A stretch of 64,000 nucleotides of DNA, taken from the NCBI RefSeq assembly GCF_029542205.1, contig NZ_CP113783.1:1045001-1109000 (forward strand), written 5' to 3'. Source of the DNA: Pseudoxanthomonas sp. SE1. GTDB lineage: Bacteria; Pseudomonadota; Gammaproteobacteria; Xanthomonadales; Xanthomonadaceae. The number at the start of each line of letters is the position of its first letter. Position 1 is the first letter of the stretch. Under the pieces are notes generated by a model. That model ran no database searches, was not told where the DNA came from, and saw nothing but the letters and a program-made list of their open reading frames with translations. Positions 1 through 9,205 of the stretch are shown piece by piece. The position numbers and the translations under genes were made by a program.

Positions 1-1
1 G

Positions 2-703
2 GACGGAGAACGCCGCGAACATTTCCGTTTCCTGCATGTGTCCACGGACGAGGTCTACGGCTCGCTGGGCGATACCGGCAAGTTCACGGAAACCACGCCC
101 TACGCGCCGAATTCACCGTATTCGGCCTCCAAGGCCGCCTCCGACCACCTCGTGCGCGCGTTCCACCACACGTACGGGCTGCCGGTCCTCACAACCAATT
201 GCTCCAATAACTATGGCCCATACCATTTTCCCGAGAAACTGATTCCGCTGGTCATCGCACGCGCGCTGGCGGGCGAACCGTTGCCGGTGTACGGCGACGG
301 CAAGAATGTCCGCGACTGGTTGTTCGTCGGCGACCATTGCAGCGCCATCCGCACGGTGCTCGCGAAGGGACGGGTCGGCGAAACGTACAACGTCGGCGGC
401 AATGCCGAGAAGCAGAACATCGAGGTCGTGCACACGATCTGCGCGCTGCTCGATGCGCGTGTGCCCCGCGATGACGGACAGCCGCGCAGCAGCCAGATAA
501 CCTTCGTCGCCGACAGGCCGGGACACGACCGCCGTTATGCGATCGATGCGTCCAAGCTGCGTGACGAACTGGGATGGGAGCCGGAGTACACCTTCGAGCA
601 GGGCATAGGCGAAACCGTCGACTGGTATCTGTCAAACCAGGATTGGGTGCGGCGCGTGCTGGATGGCAGCTACCGTCTCGAACGCATCGGCACCGCCATC
701 TGA
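2..703 (+). CDS. rfbB: dTDP-glucose 4,6-dehydratase, 5'-truncated by the window edge
   Basis: This enzyme converts dTDP-glucose to dTDP-4-keto-6-deoxyglucose, step two of dTDP-L-rhamnose synthesis in the cytoplasm. The 233 visible codons hold the extended-SDR catalytic signature: STDEVYG (Thr-Asp-Glu, fragment residues 14-20) and a YSASK motif (Tyr40, Lys44), followed by the [12 protein letters not shown] substrate-binding block typical of RmlB. Roughly 115-120 N-terminal residues with the NAD-binding Rossmann motif lie outside the window. It is followed 14 bp later by rfbA in the order rfbB-rfbA-rfbC-rfbD, so the assignment rests on both motif and context. Alternative name rmlB. Confidence 0.97.
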   Translation, partial: DGERREHFRFLHVSTDEVYGSLGDTGKFTETTPYAPNSPYSASKAASDHLVRAFHHTYGLPVLTTNCSNNYGPYHFPEKLIPLVIARALAGEPLPVYGDGKNVRDWLFVGDHCSAIRTVLAKGRVGETYNVGGNAEKQNIEVVHTICALLDARVPRDDGQPRSSQITFVADRPGHDRRYAIDASKLRDELGWEPEYTFEQGIGETVDWYLSNQDWVRRVLDGSYRLERIGTAI

Positions 704-717
704 TCCGGGGGCATGAC

Positions 718-1605
718 ATGACGACGCGCAAAGGCATCATCCTGGCGGGTGGCTCCGGCACCCGCCTTTATCCGCTGACCCAGGCCATCAGCAAGCAGTT
801 GTTGCCGGTCTACGACAAGCCCATGATCTATTACCCGCTCAGTGTGCTGATGTTGGCGGGCATCCGTGACGTTCTGGTGATCAATACGCCGCACGAACAG
901 GCATTGTTCAAGGCTCTGCTCGGCGATGGATCCCAGTGGGGCATGAACATCGAGTACGCGGTCCAGCCGAGCCCGGATGGCTTGGCACAGGCTTACCTCA
1001 TCGGTCGCGATTTCGTCGATGGGAAGCCGAGCTGCCTGGTTCTGGGGGACAACATCTTCTATGGACATGGGTTCACGGATCAGCTGCGTCGTGCGGATTC
1101 CCGCGAGAGTGGCGCTACCGTCTTCGGCTACTGGGTCAACGACCCTGAACGATACGGTGTCGCGGAGTTCGACAAGGACGGACGCGTGATCGGTATCGAA
1201 GAAAAGCCATCTACACCGCGATCCAACTACGCCGTCACCGGCCTTTATTTCTACGATGGGCGGGCAAGCGAGTACGCAGCTTCGCTGAAACCATCACCGC
1301 GTGGTGAATTGGAGATCACGGACCTCAATCGCTGCTATCTCGAAGCCGGCAACCTGCACCTGGAGCAGCTTGGCCGTGGGCACGCCTGGCTCGATACCGG
1401 CACACACCAATCGCTTCTTGAAGCGTCGACTTTCATCGAAACCATCGAAGCGCGCCAGGGGCTGCGCGTGTGCTGTCCTGAAGAGATTGCTTATGGCAAT
1501 GGCTGGATAGATGCGGCTCAGCTGGAGAAGTTGGCGGCACCACTGGCCAAGAATGGATATGGACAATACCTGCTCTCGCTGGCAGCACGTGGAGTGGTCA
1601 GGTGA
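718..1605 (+). CDS. rfbA: glucose-1-phosphate thymidylyltransferase
   Basis: It couples glucose-1-phosphate to dTTP to give dTDP-glucose, the first committed step of dTDP-L-rhamnose synthesis. The 295-residue protein has the usual family length. It begins with the nucleotidyltransferase motif [13 protein letters not shown] (Gly11 to Thr21), followed by the [16 protein letters not shown] substrate loop and a GDNIFYG metal-site motif. The ATG at 718 is chosen because the nucleotide-binding motif follows immediately; an upstream in-frame start would overlap rfbB. The last codons overlap the rfbC start (GTGA), implying translational coupling. Also called rmlA. Confidence 0.97.
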   Translation: MTTRKGIILAGGSGTRLYPLTQAISKQLLPVYDKPMIYYPLSVLMLAGIRDVLVINTPHEQALFKALLGDGSQWGMNIEYAVQPSPDGLAQAYLIGRDFVDGKPSCLVLGDNIFYGHGFTDQLRRADSRESGATVFGYWVNDPERYGVAEFDKDGRVIGIEEKPSTPRSNYAVTGLYFYDGRASEYAASLKPSPRGELEITDLNRCYLEAGNLHLEQLGRGHAWLDTGTHQSLLEASTFIETIEARQGLRVCCPEEIAYGNGWIDAAQLEKLAAPLAKNGYGQYLLSLAARGVVR

Positions 1606-2159
1606 AGGTTGTTGAAACCAGCCTGCCCGGTTGCGTGGTAGTCGAGCCAGCCGTCTTCGGCGACGACCGCGGCTTCTTCTTTGAAACCTGGAACGCCGAC
1701 CGCTACGGCCAGCAGGGTCTTCCGACGAAGTTCGTTCAGAGCAATGTGTCATCTTCATCGCGTGGCGTGCTGCGCGGACTGCACTACCAATGGCCGAACC
1801 CCCAGGGGAAGCTGGTCAGCGTGCTGGAGGGCGAAGTCTATGATGTCGTCGCCGACATCCGCCGTGGATCACCGACCTTCGGCCAGTGGGCGGCGGTGAT
1901 CCTCAGCGCGGAGAACAAGCGCCAGTTCTGGATCCCGGAAGGATTCGCGCACGGTTTCGCGGTGTTGTCCGAACGGGCCATATTCAGTTATCTGTGTACG
2001 GCCCAATACGACAAGGCGGCAGACGCTGGTGTGCGGTGGAACGACCCTGCGATTGGCATCGACTGGCCCGTGTCCGCGCCCTTGCTGTCGGCCAAGGATG
2101 AAGCCGCACCGCTGCTGGCCGACATCGCGCCCGAGCGGCTGCCGGTATACGCGCCGTGA
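1602..2159 (+). CDS. rfbC: dTDP-4-dehydrorhamnose 3,5-epimerase
   Basis: This cupin-fold epimerase inverts C3 and C5 of dTDP-4-keto-6-deoxyglucose, the third rhamnose step. The 185-residue protein shows the family hallmarks: [10 protein letters not shown] near residue 21, the RGLHYQWP motif carrying the catalytic base His61, and the PEGFAHGF strand. It starts with GTG within the rfbA stop (GTGA) and ends with the same arrangement into rfbD, so the rfb genes form one tightly coupled transcript. Also called rmlC. Confidence 0.97.
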   Translation: MKVVETSLPGCVVVEPAVFGDDRGFFFETWNADRYGQQGLPTKFVQSNVSSSSRGVLRGLHYQWPNPQGKLVSVLEGEVYDVVADIRRGSPTFGQWAAVILSAENKRQFWIPEGFAHGFAVLSERAIFSYLCTAQYDKAADAGVRWNDPAIGIDWPVSAPLLSAKDEAAPLLADIAPERLPVYAP

Positions 2160-3043
2160 CGTTCCTGCTACTGGGGGCCAATGGACAGGTCGGCAATGAG
2201 TTGAGGCGCAGCCTGGCGGCGATGGGCGAGGTCGTGCCTGCGACGCGGTCCGGTGAGCTGCCCGATGGTGGTCGCTGTGAAGTCGCCGACTTCGACCGGC
2301 CCGACACCCTGGTTGAACTGGTCGAGCACGTCCGGCCGACAATCGTCATCAATGCAGCCGCCTATACGGCGGTGGACAAGGCCGAAGACGACATCGAGGC
2401 CGCATTCCGCGCAAACGCGGAGGCGCCGGGTGTGCTTGCGCGGGTATGTGCGGACCGCAGCACACCTTTCGTGCATTACTCGACGGACTATGTCTTCGAC
2501 GGCCAGGGCACACGTCCCTACCGCGAGGATGATGCGACCTCGCCGCTCGGCGTGTACGGCGCCAGCAAACTGGCCGGCGAAGAGGCGGTACGCAATGCCG
2601 GTGGCCGTCACCTGATCCTGCGAACTGCGTGGGTCTATGGCCGGTATGGCCATAATTTCCTGAGAACCATGCTGAGGGTAGGGGCCGAGCGGGATCAACT
2701 GCGCGTGGTGGCCGATCAGAGTGGCACACCGACTCCCGCGAGTCTGATCGCGGACGTGACGGCCGAGTTGTTGCGCAAGCAGGCCCCGGTTTCCGGCACC
2801 TTCCACCTGACGCCGCGCGGTGAGACGAGTTGGCATGGCTTCGCGGAAGCCATCTTCGATGAGGCAGTCGCGCGGGGTTTGCTGGCGCGCGCCCCCCGTG
2901 TTCTGGCCATCACAACGGCGGATTACCCCACGCGGGCACAACGCCCCTCCTATTCGCGGCTTGACGTTGGCAAGCTCGAGCAGCAACTGGGACGTCCTCT
3001 ACCGGACTGGCGGACTGGCTTGCAACAGGTGCTCGGCGGCTGA
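2156..3043 (+). CDS. rfbD: dTDP-4-dehydrorhamnose reductase
   Basis: It reduces dTDP-4-keto-L-rhamnose to dTDP-L-rhamnose with NAD(P)H, the last step of the pathway feeding LPS or exopolysaccharide assembly. The 295-residue protein has the Rossmann motif GANGQVG (residues 8-14), the conserved INAAAYTAVDKAE block, a STDYVFDG segment and the YGASK catalytic Tyr/Lys pair. The GTG start overlaps the rfbC stop by 4 bp. It is the final gene of the cluster; the next gene is about 100 bp away and functionally unrelated. Also called rmlD. Confidence 0.97.
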   Translation: MTFLLLGANGQVGNELRRSLAAMGEVVPATRSGELPDGGRCEVADFDRPDTLVELVEHVRPTIVINAAAYTAVDKAEDDIEAAFRANAEAPGVLARVCADRSTPFVHYSTDYVFDGQGTRPYREDDATSPLGVYGASKLAGEEAVRNAGGRHLILRTAWVYGRYGHNFLRTMLRVGAERDQLRVVADQSGTPTPASLIADVTAELLRKQAPVSGTFHLTPRGETSWHGFAEAIFDEAVARGLLARAPRVLAITTADYPTRAQRPSYSRLDVGKLEQQLGRPLPDWRTGLQQVLGG

Positions 3044-3145
3044 AGGCCCGCAAGCAGCCACGCCTTGCCGTCCATGCGTCCACGACCGTTGAACCCGGCT
3101 CGTGGGTGTGGAACGATGGCTGCCTGCATCGCCTGGGGAGGCAGT

Positions 3146-5149
3146 ATGACGAAGTGGATCCATGTGGCCGTCAAGGCCATCCTGTTGTGCGTGTGTCTTG
3201 CCGCCGCGTCCGCGGAGGCGGCCAACGACGTCGACGTGGGTGCGTTCGTCCGCAAGGACAAGTTCGACGACATCAAGCTCTCGCCGGGTGGCGAGTACTA
3301 TGCGGCGACCGTCAGGCTGGAGGACAGGACCGCACTCGCGATCATGCTGAGGAGCGGCAACAAGCTGACTGCGCATTTCGTGCTGGGAAAGAACACGCAC
3401 GTATCCGGTTTCTGGTGGGTCAACCCCGAGCGTGTTCTGATTGCCATTTCCGAGAAGTACGGCGCGCTGGACGAGCCGCAGCCGACCGGTGAGTTGTACG
3501 GGATCAATGTCGACGGCACCAAGCTGGAAATGCTCGTCGGCTATCGGGTGCAGAGTCGTGGCGCAGGGACTCGCATCCAGCCCAAGAAGGTCGAGGACGT
3601 GGCCGCGTTCCTGGTCGATACACTGCCGGGTGACGACAAGAACGTCATCATTTCGGTGTGGCCCTTCAGCGAAGACCCCTACACGCGTGCGGAGCGCATG
3701 GACGTGTACTCCGGTCGACGGACACAGGTGGCGCGCGCGCCGATCCGGCGTGCCAGTTTCGTGACTGACAACGCCGGCACCGTGAGGTTCGCCAGTGGCG
3801 CCGGTTCCGACAATATCCGAAAGCTCTACTACCGGTCGGGCGAAGGCGCCGAATGGTCGCTGATCAACGATGAGTCCGCGACTGGCGTCGGCGAGTATGC
3901 ACTTGGATTTTCCGCAGATGATCGCATCGCCTATCTGCTGAGCGAGCAGCGCAAGGGTCCCGATATCATCGTTGCCTACGACGTGGGTTCGGGTCAGCGA
4001 AAGACCGTGCTGCAGGATGCCACCGTCGATCCATACGGCATCATCTACAGTGATGGTGTCGTGGGACTGGATGCCGCTGCGACCGGCGGCCGCGTGCCGG
4101 TGGGCGCGCTCTATATGGATGGGCGTCCACGCACGGCCTTCTTCGACAAGTCAGCCAAGGAGGCGATCCTGCAGCGTGAGCTCGAGCAGGCCTTCGCCGG
4201 ACACACTGTCGGTATCACCTCCATCACAGCCGATGGCGGCACTGCGCTGGTCGAGATGTCCAGTGACCGCAACCCGGGCGATTTCTACCTGTTCCGCATC
4301 AACGAGAGGAAGGCGGATTACCTGCTCAGCCGTCGGGACTGGTTCGACCCCGAGGCGATGGCCGAGTCCAAGCCGGTGCAGTTGGTCACGCGTGATGGCT
4401 TGCCACTGCATGGCTACCTGACCTTGCCCCGGGGCGTGGAACCACGCAACCTCCCCTTGGTCGTGCTTCCGCACGGCGGACCCTTCGGCGTACGCGATAT
4501 GTGGCGCTTCCATGACGAAGCGCAGATGCTTGCCGGCGCTGGCTACGCCGTTCTCCAGCCGAACTTCCGAGGGTCCGGCGGCTACGGCCGCACCTTCCAG
4601 GAGGCGGGTGCCCGCCAGTGGGGCCTGGCCATGCAGGACGATGTCACCGATGCCACGAAGTGGGCCATCCAGCAAGGCATCGCCGATCCTCGTCGCATCT
4701 GCATTTATGGTGCGAGTTACGGCGCATATGCGGCTGTCACGGGGGCAGCCAGGGAGCCTGGGCTCTATCGCTGTGCGGCCGGATACGTGGGTGTCTACGA
4801 CCTGCCGATGATGCACACACGCGGTGACGTGCAGCGGCGGGGATCGGGTGAGACCTATCTCAACGAGTGGATAGGCTTGCGCACCGACCTGGCAGCGGTT
4901 TCGCCGACCAACATGGCCGACAGGATCAAGGTGCCGGTGTTCCTTGCCGCCGGTGGCGAGGACGAACGCGCGCCCGTTCAACATACTGAAATCATGGAGC
5001 GTCGCCTGAAGGCCGCGGGCGTGCCTGTCGAGTCGCTGTACTACAAGACGGAAGGGCATGGCTTCTACATGGAAGCCAACCAGCGCGAGTACTACACGAA
5101 GCTGCTGGACTTCTTCCACCGCCACCTCGGCGGCGCGAAGGCGAAATAG
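3146..5149 (+). CDS. secreted S9-family prolyl oligopeptidase-like peptidase
   Basis: A 667-residue serine peptidase of the prolyl oligopeptidase clan, expected in the periplasm to trim short peptides. The start at 3146 follows a GGGGAGG ribosome-binding site and gives a clean signal peptide ending near AEA at residues 24-26. The first two thirds form a beta-propeller-like region. The C-terminal alpha/beta hydrolase domain carries the nucleophile in GASYGAY (Ser524), an acid in GGEDERAP, and the catalytic His in EGHGFYM. The substrate cannot be read from sequence; dipeptidyl- or acylaminoacyl-peptidase activity are both possible. A second, divergent S9 peptidase lies at about 9.2 kb. Confidence 0.9.
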   Translation: MTKWIHVAVKAILLCVCLAAASAEAANDVDVGAFVRKDKFDDIKLSPGGEYYAATVRLEDRTALAIMLRSGNKLTAHFVLGKNTHVSGFWWVNPERVLIAISEKYGALDEPQPTGELYGINVDGTKLEMLVGYRVQSRGAGTRIQPKKVEDVAAFLVDTLPGDDKNVIISVWPFSEDPYTRAERMDVYSGRRTQVARAPIRRASFVTDNAGTVRFASGAGSDNIRKLYYRSGEGAEWSLINDESATGVGEYALGFSADDRIAYLLSEQRKGPDIIVAYDVGSGQRKTVLQDATVDPYGIIYSDGVVGLDAAATGGRVPVGALYMDGRPRTAFFDKSAKEAILQRELEQAFAGHTVGITSITADGGTALVEMSSDRNPGDFYLFRINERKADYLLSRRDWFDPEAMAESKPVQLVTRDGLPLHGYLTLPRGVEPRNLPLVVLPHGGPFGVRDMWRFHDEAQMLAGAGYAVLQPNFRGSGGYGRTFQEAGARQWGLAMQDDVTDATKWAIQQGIADPRRICIYGASYGAYAAVTGAAREPGLYRCAAGYVGVYDLPMMHTRGDVQRRGSGETYLNEWIGLRTDLAAVSPTNMADRIKVPVFLAAGGEDERAPVQHTEIMERRLKAAGVPVESLYYKTEGHGFYMEANQREYYTKLLDFFHRHLGGAKAK

Positions 5150-5170
5150 GCAGCCTGTTCGATCGTGCCG

Positions 5171-5194
5171 CAACGGCGCCTGCGGGCGCCGTTG
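5171..5194. terminator. hairpin between convergent genes
   Basis: A perfect 10-bp stem (CAACGGCGCC/GGCGCCGTTG) with a TGCG loop sits between the convergent S9 peptidase and POT transporter stop codons. The T-tract is weak on both sides, so its efficiency as an intrinsic terminator is uncertain. Confidence 0.5.
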
Positions 5195-5198
5195 TCGT

Positions 5199-7007
5199 TC
5201 AAGCCTTGCGCATCAGCCGCTTCAATGCGGGTGCCGCGACCAGCGCCAGGGCCGCGCACCCCACGCCGATCCACATCATCAGCCAGAACAGGTCCGCGTA
5301 CCCTGCGGCTGCCTGCGCGATGTCCCATGTCTGGTCCTCCGGAATATCCACGGCCGCCAGCTTGCCGAACTGTGCCGCCAGGGTTTCAGAGAAGGCGGTG
5401 GCGAGCAGCCACATGCCCATCATCAGTCCCACCACGCGTGGCACGGACAATTCGGTGACGGCTGCGAGGCTGACAGGTGCCAGGCACATCTCGCCGACTT
5501 CCAGCAGCAGATAGGCGAGCACCAGCCACCACACGCTGGCCATCACGCCGGTGTCGCCGACCTGTTGCGCGGCGATGGCGAGCGGTACGAACGAAAGTCC
5601 ACCGAACAGCAGGCCCAGCGCGCCCTTCAACGGCTTGGACGGATCGCGGCCACGCCGTCCCAACGCCGCCCACAGCCACGCGAAGATCGGCGCCAGCACC
5701 ACCAGGAACAGCGCGCCGAGATAGGTCAGCGATCCCGCTGTCTGCGGGAGCACGACGGAATCGCGAAGTACCAGCAGCACCATCACGCCGGCAGTTCCCA
5801 GGAAAACGGCGCGCGGGAATTCCGTCATCGGGTTGCGCTCGGAGGCGCGAACGGCGACGACGAAGGCAAGCGGCATCGCCAGCAACCCCCACGTGGACCA
5901 GGGTGCGGTGGAGAGGAACATGCGGGTGTTCGCCGCCAGGCTGTCCGACCACACCACCACGCCCTGGGGTTGCACCAGCGCCGGGAACAGGTCCTTGGTC
6001 AGCAGCCGGTCGGTGAACATCACCCAAGAACCATAGGTCTGTTCGTACAGAGTGAAGAACGCCAGGCACATGGAGATCATCGCCATCAGCGCGATCATCT
6101 GCCGCCGCTGCGGCGGGGTGCACTGCGTGGTGACGAACCAGGTGAACCAGCCCAGCACCAGCATCAGCACCGCCAGCATCAGGACCAGCGCCAACGACAG
6201 TTCTCCACCCAGCGCGAAGGCGCCGTTCGCCGCCGCCCACATCAGCCAGGCCAGCGGCAGCACGCCGAGCAGGGCACCGAGATAGATCGCCACCTCGCGC
6301 GGAACGCCGAGCACGGGTACGCGCAGGGTGCCCGGTGAGGGCGGCTCCGCATGGCCCTGCAGATGGCGCTGGCCCCACAGGAACATCGCCAGGCCCAGAA
6401 GCATGCCGATGCCGGCGGCGCCGAAGCCGTACTTCCATCCCAGCGTCTCGCCGAGGTAGCCGCAGACCAGCGAGGCCAGAAGCGCGCCCAGGTTGATGCC
6501 GGCGTAGAACAGGCTGAAGCCGCCATCGCGACGCGGATCGCCCAGCGGATACAACCGCCCGACGATGCCGGTGATGTTGGGCTTCAGGAAGCCCACGCCC
6601 ATCACGATCAGCGCCAGCGACAGGTACATCGTGCGCAACGCACCTTCGTCGCGGGTCACCACGCCGCCATCCGAGACCGCCGCCGCACCCTCCAACGCCA
6701 TGCCGGCATGGCCGGCGACCAGCAGCAGCCCGCCGAACACCACGGCCTTGCGCATGCCCAGCCAGCGGTCGGCCAGCAGACCGCCGATCACGGGGATGCA
6801 ATAGACCAGCCCGCCGTACGCACCGATCAGGTCGTAGCCGGCGCCATCGGCGAACAGGTGGTACTTGGTCAGGTACAGCAGCAGTAACGCCTTCATGCCG
6901 TAGAAGGAGAAGCGCTCCCACATCTCGGTGAAGAAGCAGACGTAGACGCCCTTGGGATGGCCGAGGAAGTCGTCGCGGTCGGTGTCCGCGGGGACAGGGT
7001 GGCTCAA
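5199..7007 (-). CDS. POT/PTR-family proton-dependent peptide transporter
   Basis: A 602-residue inner-membrane major facilitator of the proton-coupled oligopeptide transporter family, expected to import di- and tripeptides. The signature ExxER motif appears in FTEMWERFSFYG (Glu28, Glu31, Arg32). It is followed by many hydrophobic helices and by the family block with GGLLADRWLGMRK and the FYAGINLGAL segment. The length is longer than the 480-500 residues of E. coli DtpA/B, as in the peptide transporters with extra helices common in this bacterial group. It is divergently transcribed from the OPT transporter gene, which suggests shared control of peptide uptake. Confidence 0.93.
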   Translation of the reverse strand: MSHPVPADTDRDDFLGHPKGVYVCFFTEMWERFSFYGMKALLLLYLTKYHLFADGAGYDLIGAYGGLVYCIPVIGGLLADRWLGMRKAVVFGGLLLVAGHAGMALEGAAAVSDGGVVTRDEGALRTMYLSLALIVMGVGFLKPNITGIVGRLYPLGDPRRDGGFSLFYAGINLGALLASLVCGYLGETLGWKYGFGAAGIGMLLGLAMFLWGQRHLQGHAEPPSPGTLRVPVLGVPREVAIYLGALLGVLPLAWLMWAAANGAFALGGELSLALVLMLAVLMLVLGWFTWFVTTQCTPPQRRQMIALMAMISMCLAFFTLYEQTYGSWVMFTDRLLTKDLFPALVQPQGVVVWSDSLAANTRMFLSTAPWSTWGLLAMPLAFVVAVRASERNPMTEFPRAVFLGTAGVMVLLVLRDSVVLPQTAGSLTYLGALFLVVLAPIFAWLWAALGRRGRDPSKPLKGALGLLFGGLSFVPLAIAAQQVGDTGVMASVWWLVLAYLLLEVGEMCLAPVSLAAVTELSVPRVVGLMMGMWLLATAFSETLAAQFGKLAAVDIPEDQTWDIAQAAAGYADLFWLMMWIGVGCAALALVAAPALKRLMRKA

Positions 7008-7123
7008 GGACCGCTCCGGCGTCGGAAAACAGGGCGAGTATAGGCGGCGTCCCCGCCGCCGCAGCTGGACTTGCCGCGCAGCGGAGGCTAGCTTGTCCGC
7101 TTTCCGCCATTCGGGAACGCATC

Positions 7124-9112
7124 ATGAGCTCGCCGGGGACCCCGCAACTTACCTTCCGCGCCGTCGTTCTGGCCATCGTGCTGGCCGTCGTGCTGTCGGC
7201 CGCCAATGCCTACCTGGGCCTGTTCGCCGGACTGACCGTGGCTACCGCCATCCCGGCGGCCGTCGTCTCGATGGGCGTGCTGCGCCTGCTGGGCGGCGGT
7301 ACGATCCTGGAAAACAACATCGTGCAGACCGGTGCCTCGGCCGGCTCATCGATCGCGGCGGGCGTCATCTTCACGATTCCGGCGCTGATCATCCTGGGCT
7401 ACTGGCAGGATTTCCAGTATTCCTGGGTGCTGGCCATCGCCGGTCTCGGCGGCCTGCTGGGCGTGCTGTTCTCGGTGCCGCTGCGTCGTTCGATGATCGT
7501 GGAAGAGCCGCTGCCGTTCCCTGAAGGCAAGGCTGCGGCCGAAGTGCTGAAGGCCGGCGAGAATCCGGGTCCCGGTCTGAAGATCCTCGCCTTCTCCGCC
7601 GCCATCGGCGCGGTGCTCAAGGTGGCCGCGCACAGCGGCATGCGCCTGATCCCGGACACGGCGGCGGGCGCGGGCTTCTTCGGCAAATACCTCGGCTACC
7701 TGGGCACCAACCTCTCGCCGGCGCTGCTCGGCGTGGGCTACATCGTCGGCCTGAACATCGGCATCGTGGTGCTCTCGGGCAGCATCCTGTCGTGGCATAT
7801 CGCCATTCCGCTGTACCACATGGCGTTCCTCGGCACCGATCCTGCGCTGGCGCAGAGCATCGCAGGCGCGGGCCCTGAGGACATCGCGGGTGCGATCTGG
7901 TCGGCCAAGATCCGCTACCTGGGTGTCGGCGCCATGTTGATCGGCGGTGTCTGGACGCTGTTCTCGCTGCGCAAGTCGTTGCTGTCGGGCGTGAAGAGCG
8001 GCATCGCTGCCGCGCGTGCCGGATCGGGCGGTGCCGAAGTCGCTGAGACCGAGCGCGACCTGCCGATGAAATGGATGCTGGTGGCGCTGGTGGTGTTCGT
8101 GCTGCCGCTGCTGCTGCTGTACCAGGCCATCGTCGGCATGTGGCACGTCAGCATCCCGATGGCGATCATCATGATCGTGGCGGGGTTCCTGTTCGTGTCG
8201 GTGTCGGCCTACCTGGCCGGCCTGGTGGGTTCGTCGAACAATCCGGTGTCGGGCATCACCATCGCCACCATCCTGTTCGCCTCGGTCGTGCTGCTGCTGT
8301 TGCTGGGCGAGAGCGGGCGCATGGCGGTCGGTGTCGGTGGCGCGCCGCTGGGAGCGGTGGCCGCGATCATGATCGGCGCGGTGGTGTGCTGCGCCGCAGC
8401 GGTGGGTGGCGACAACCTGCAGGACCTCAAGGCCGGTTACATCGTCGGCGCTACGCCGTGGAAGCAGCAGCTGATGCTGGGTATCGGTGCGTTCTCCTGC
8501 GCGCTGATCATGGCGCCGGTACTGAACATCCTGTCCGAGGCCTACGGCATCGGCGCACCGACGGCCGAGCATCCAAACCCGCTGTCCGCACCGCAGGCCA
8601 CGCTGATGGCCTCGGTCGCCAAGGGCCTGTTCGGCGGCGAACTGCCGTGGGGCATCATCGCCATCGGAGCCGTGATCGGCGCGGTCATCATCGCCATCGA
8701 CGAGATGCTGAAGGCCCGGAAAAGCAGCTTCCGCGTGCCGGTACTGGCGGCGGCCATCGGCATCTACCTGCCGCTGGAACTGATGGTGCCGATCTTCCTC
8801 GGCGGCCTGCTGTCGTACCTGGTCGAGAAGCGCCACGGCATGGTCGGCACGAAGGACGAGGAAGCGCGCGACCGCCTGCATCGCCCGGGCACGCTGTTCG
8901 CCGCGGGCCTGATCACCGGCGAGGCATTGATGGGCATCGCGGTGGGCGTGGCGATCTACGCCACCAAGGATCGCGATGTGCTGGTGCTGCCGGAAGCGTT
9001 CCAGCGGGGCGAGATCGTCGGGCTGGTGATCCTGGCCATCGTCGGCTGGCTGCTGTACCGCACCGGCGCCAGGTCGAAGGCCCTGGGCGACGTGGAGCCC
9101 GGTCCCCGCTGA
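7124..9112 (+). CDS. OPT-family oligopeptide transporter
   Basis: A 662-residue polytopic inner-membrane protein of the OPT superfamily, which moves oligopeptides or metal-ligand complexes. It has around 15 hydrophobic segments. The N-terminal block TFRAVVLAIVLAVVLSAANAYLGL fits the family's first helices, and the stretch with NIVQTGASAGSSIAAG matches the conserved OPT core. A GDNLQDLKAGYIVGATPWKQQ segment is also characteristic. Substrate is unknown from sequence; peptide uptake is favoured because an S9 peptidase and a POT transporter flank it. The gene is divergent from the POT gene across 116 bp. Confidence 0.9.
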   Translation: MSSPGTPQLTFRAVVLAIVLAVVLSAANAYLGLFAGLTVATAIPAAVVSMGVLRLLGGGTILENNIVQTGASAGSSIAAGVIFTIPALIILGYWQDFQYSWVLAIAGLGGLLGVLFSVPLRRSMIVEEPLPFPEGKAAAEVLKAGENPGPGLKILAFSAAIGAVLKVAAHSGMRLIPDTAAGAGFFGKYLGYLGTNLSPALLGVGYIVGLNIGIVVLSGSILSWHIAIPLYHMAFLGTDPALAQSIAGAGPEDIAGAIWSAKIRYLGVGAMLIGGVWTLFSLRKSLLSGVKSGIAAARAGSGGAEVAETERDLPMKWMLVALVVFVLPLLLLYQAIVGMWHVSIPMAIIMIVAGFLFVSVSAYLAGLVGSSNNPVSGITIATILFASVVLLLLLGESGRMAVGVGGAPLGAVAAIMIGAVVCCAAAVGGDNLQDLKAGYIVGATPWKQQLMLGIGAFSCALIMAPVLNILSEAYGIGAPTAEHPNPLSAPQATLMASVAKGLFGGELPWGIIAIGAVIGAVIIAIDEMLKARKSSFRVPVLAAAIGIYLPLELMVPIFLGGLLSYLVEKRHGMVGTKDEEARDRLHRPGTLFAAGLITGEALMGIAVGVAIYATKDRDVLVLPEAFQRGEIVGLVILAIVGWLLYRTGARSKALGDVEPGPR

Positions 9113-9122
9113 CCGGACACAT

Positions 9123-9154
9123 GGCGCAAAGGCGTGACCTCACGCCTTTGCGCC
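9123..9154. terminator. perfect 15-bp palindromic hairpin after the OPT gene
   Basis: GGCGCAAAGGCGTGA and its exact reverse complement are separated by only CC, 10 bp after the OPT stop codon. No T-run follows. It could act as a transcript-end stabiliser or a factor-assisted terminator; the dyad is also long enough to be a protein-binding site. Confidence 0.5.
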
Positions 9155-9205
9155 GCGGCGCGCTTAGCGCCTACCATCGGGGTTTTCCTGTTGCCGGAGC
9201 CCCGG

